DNA of 14,759 nt. Origin: DASQGA01 sp038209555 (GTDB taxonomy: Bacteria > Actinomycetota > Thermoleophilia > Gaiellales > Gaiellaceae). The stretch lies in the NCBI GenBank assembly GCA_038209555.1, contig JBBQXP010000073.1:1-14759 (forward strand), given 5' to 3'. Of the stretch, positions 13,687 to 14,759 are shown in pieces. A program made the position numbers and the translations under genes. Numbering within the stretch: position 1 is the stretch's first letter; every line of letters starts with the position of its first letter. The notes beneath the pieces are model-generated. The model worked only from the letters and a program-made list of their open reading frames with translations. It ran no database searches and had not been told where the DNA came from.

Positions 13687-14572
13687 CCTCGATCCCCAGG
13701 TAGAGAGCTTCCTGGCCCTGCTCACCGCCCGGCGGGCTCCGCGCACGGTAGACGCGTACCGCCGCGACCTCGCAGACCTGACCGCGTTCCTCGGCAAGTC
13801 GCCGGTGGACGCCGGCCAGGAGGAGATCGAGGGATGGCTGGCCCACCTACGTGGGCGCGGGCAAGTTGCCTCGTCGGTTGCCCGCCGCGCCGCCGCCGCC
13901 CGCTCCTTCTACCGTCACCTCGCGCTCCTCGGCGTGCGGGCGGACAATCCGGCTGCGGACATGGACCTCCCGCGCCGCCGCAGGAAGCTGCCTCGGACGC
14001 TCTCACCGGGAGAGGTCGAGCGCCTGATCACGGCCGCCGATGGGACGACTCCGCGGGCCCGCCGGGATCACGCGCTCGTCGAGCTCCTCTACGGGGCGGG
14101 CCTGCGAGTCGGCGAGGCGGTCGGGCTCGAGCGGGGCGGCGTCGACCTCGAGAACCGACTCGTCCGCTGCGTGGGAAAGGGCGACAAGGAGCGGATCGTC
14201 CCGATCGGCGGGCATACCGTCGCTGCCCTCCGCCGATACTTGGCCCACGGCAGGCCGCACCTCGACCGCCGCCACAGGCCGGAGCTCTTTCTGAACGCGC
14301 AGGGCGGAGCGCTGACCCGGGCAGGAGCGTTCTTCATCCTTCGCCGCGTGGCGTCGAAGGCTGGGTTGGAGCCGGGCCGGGTGCACCCGCACCTGCTCCG
14401 CCACTCCTTCGCCACTCACCTGCTCGAAGGTGGTGCCGACCTTCGGAGCGTCCAGGAGATGCTCGGCCACGCCGACCTGGGGACGACGGAGATCTACACG
14501 CACGTTTCGGAACGCCGTCGACGAGACACCTTCTTTAGTGCACATCCACACGCACGCCGCAGGCGTCCCTGA
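13679..14572 (+). CDS. xerD: Tyrosine recombinase XerD-like, second of a tandem pair
   Basis: A second Xer-type recombinase, 297 aa, almost the length of E. coli XerD (298). The N-terminal domain begins LDPQVESFLALLTARRAPRTVDAYRRDL. Catalytic residues are R143 (GAGLRVGEA), K167 (VGKGDKER), H238 and R241 (PHLLRHSFATH), H264 (LGHAD) and Y273 (TTEIYTHV). The GTG start overlaps the xerC stop by 8 nt, implying co-translation. An ATG at 13631 would add 16 residues (MSTHVVSAPSTTTPTP) inside xerC. Neither has a Shine-Dalgarno. The pair probably forms the XerC-XerD heterotetramer. The C and D labels are by position and length, not proven orthology. Confidence 0.88.
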   Translation: MPDLDPQVESFLALLTARRAPRTVDAYRRDLADLTAFLGKSPVDAGQEEIEGWLAHLRGRGQVASSVARRAAAARSFYRHLALLGVRADNPAADMDLPRRRRKLPRTLSPGEVERLITAADGTTPRARRDHALVELLYGAGLRVGEAVGLERGGVDLENRLVRCVGKGDKERIVPIGGHTVAALRRYLAHGRPHLDRRHRPELFLNAQGGALTRAGAFFILRRVASKAGLEPGRVHPHLLRHSFATHLLEGGADLRSVQEMLGHADLGTTEIYTHVSERRRRDTFFSAHPHARRRRP

Positions 14573-14582
14573 AGGAGGGCAA

Positions 14583-14759
14583 ATGGAAACCCTCGATCCG
14601 CAGATCTTCGGCCAGCTCACGATCGTTGGCGGCATCGGCGTCGCGATGGTGTGGCTGGGGACGCGCATGCACCTCCTCGAGCGGCGCCAGACTGACAGGC
14701 GCTGCCCGTCGTGCCGCAGGATCGTTGCACGCGGCCGCGTGTGTCCCTGCTCGCGCTAG
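14583..14759 (+). CDS. 58-aa membrane microprotein with CxxC/CxC tail
   Basis: The protein starts METLDPQIFGQLTIVGGIG and has one membrane helix (about residues 10-30), a basic stretch (HLLERRQTDRR), and a C-terminal CPSC...CPC knuckle (C41, C44, C54, C56) that could bind zinc. The Shine-Dalgarno sequence is strong: AAGGAGG, 4 nt before the ATG and starting at the xerD stop. The stop codon is the last codon of the window. It is translationally close to xerD, so it is likely the third gene of that operon. The topology predicts the cysteines on the cytoplasmic side. I recognise no named family. Confidence 0.7.
   Translation: METLDPQIFGQLTIVGGIGVAMVWLGTRMHLLERRQTDRRCPSCRRIVARGRVCPCSR

Noticed and set aside
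1..14759. CRISPR array, tRNA, rRNA, SRP RNA, insertion sequence, dif site
   Set aside because: I looked for regular repeats, the SRP GGAAGCAGC-type core, transposase motifs and an AT-rich dif-like 28-mer and saw none. A covariance-model scan would be needed to exclude small RNAs.

Overview
The window is high-GC bacterial DNA with tightly packed genes and frequent 4-nt start/stop overlaps. Starts are often GTG, often with no visible Shine-Dalgarno sequence, and the aspartokinase gene appears to be leaderless. The order ybaB-recR-lysC-asd is a known actinobacterial arrangement. The type-E succinate dehydrogenase, the ATP-type PEP carboxykinase and the FxGRxxGxxLxxGxYR surface-protein motif fit deep-branching Actinomycetota, probably Thermoleophilia (Gaiellales or Solirubrobacterales). 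That placement is inferred from family knowledge, not from a marker gene.

Region 1 (1-1630) is the least tidy part. It holds the 3' end of a membrane-anchored surface protein, a possible 30-aa coupled ORF, and three minus-strand pieces: a small membrane protein, a frameshifted gene remnant, and a 115-aa protein with a CGHWEHEGPCRWPH block. Region 2 (1631-5074, plus strand) carries ybaB and recR (nucleoid and recombination repair), then lysC and asd, the first two steps from aspartate towards lysine, threonine and methionine. A cluster of related palindromes fills the ybaB-recR gap. A strong hairpin separates recR from lysC. lysC has a good internal ribosome binding site that could make a separate regulatory subunit.

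Region 3 (12799 down to 5080, minus strand) reads in transcription order: DUF2071 protein, pckA, sdhA, a previously untracked 55-aa ORF, sdhB, sdhE, metallophosphoesterase, GNAT-like protein. pckA and sdhABE link the C4 part of the TCA cycle to gluconeogenesis. The dehydrogenase is type E: the membrane partner is a soluble-type protein with two CCG domains, and the third iron-sulfur site of SdhB has four cysteines rather than three.

Region 4 (12838-14759, plus strand) carries two overlapping XerC/XerD-type tyrosine recombinases and a 58-aa membrane microprotein with a C-terminal CxxC/CxC knuckle. No rRNA, tRNA, CRISPR array, insertion sequence or phage gene was recognised. The most unusual points are the type-E SQR operon with its hidden small ORF, the tandem Xer pair with a shortened first copy, the internal lysC start, and the palindrome cluster.
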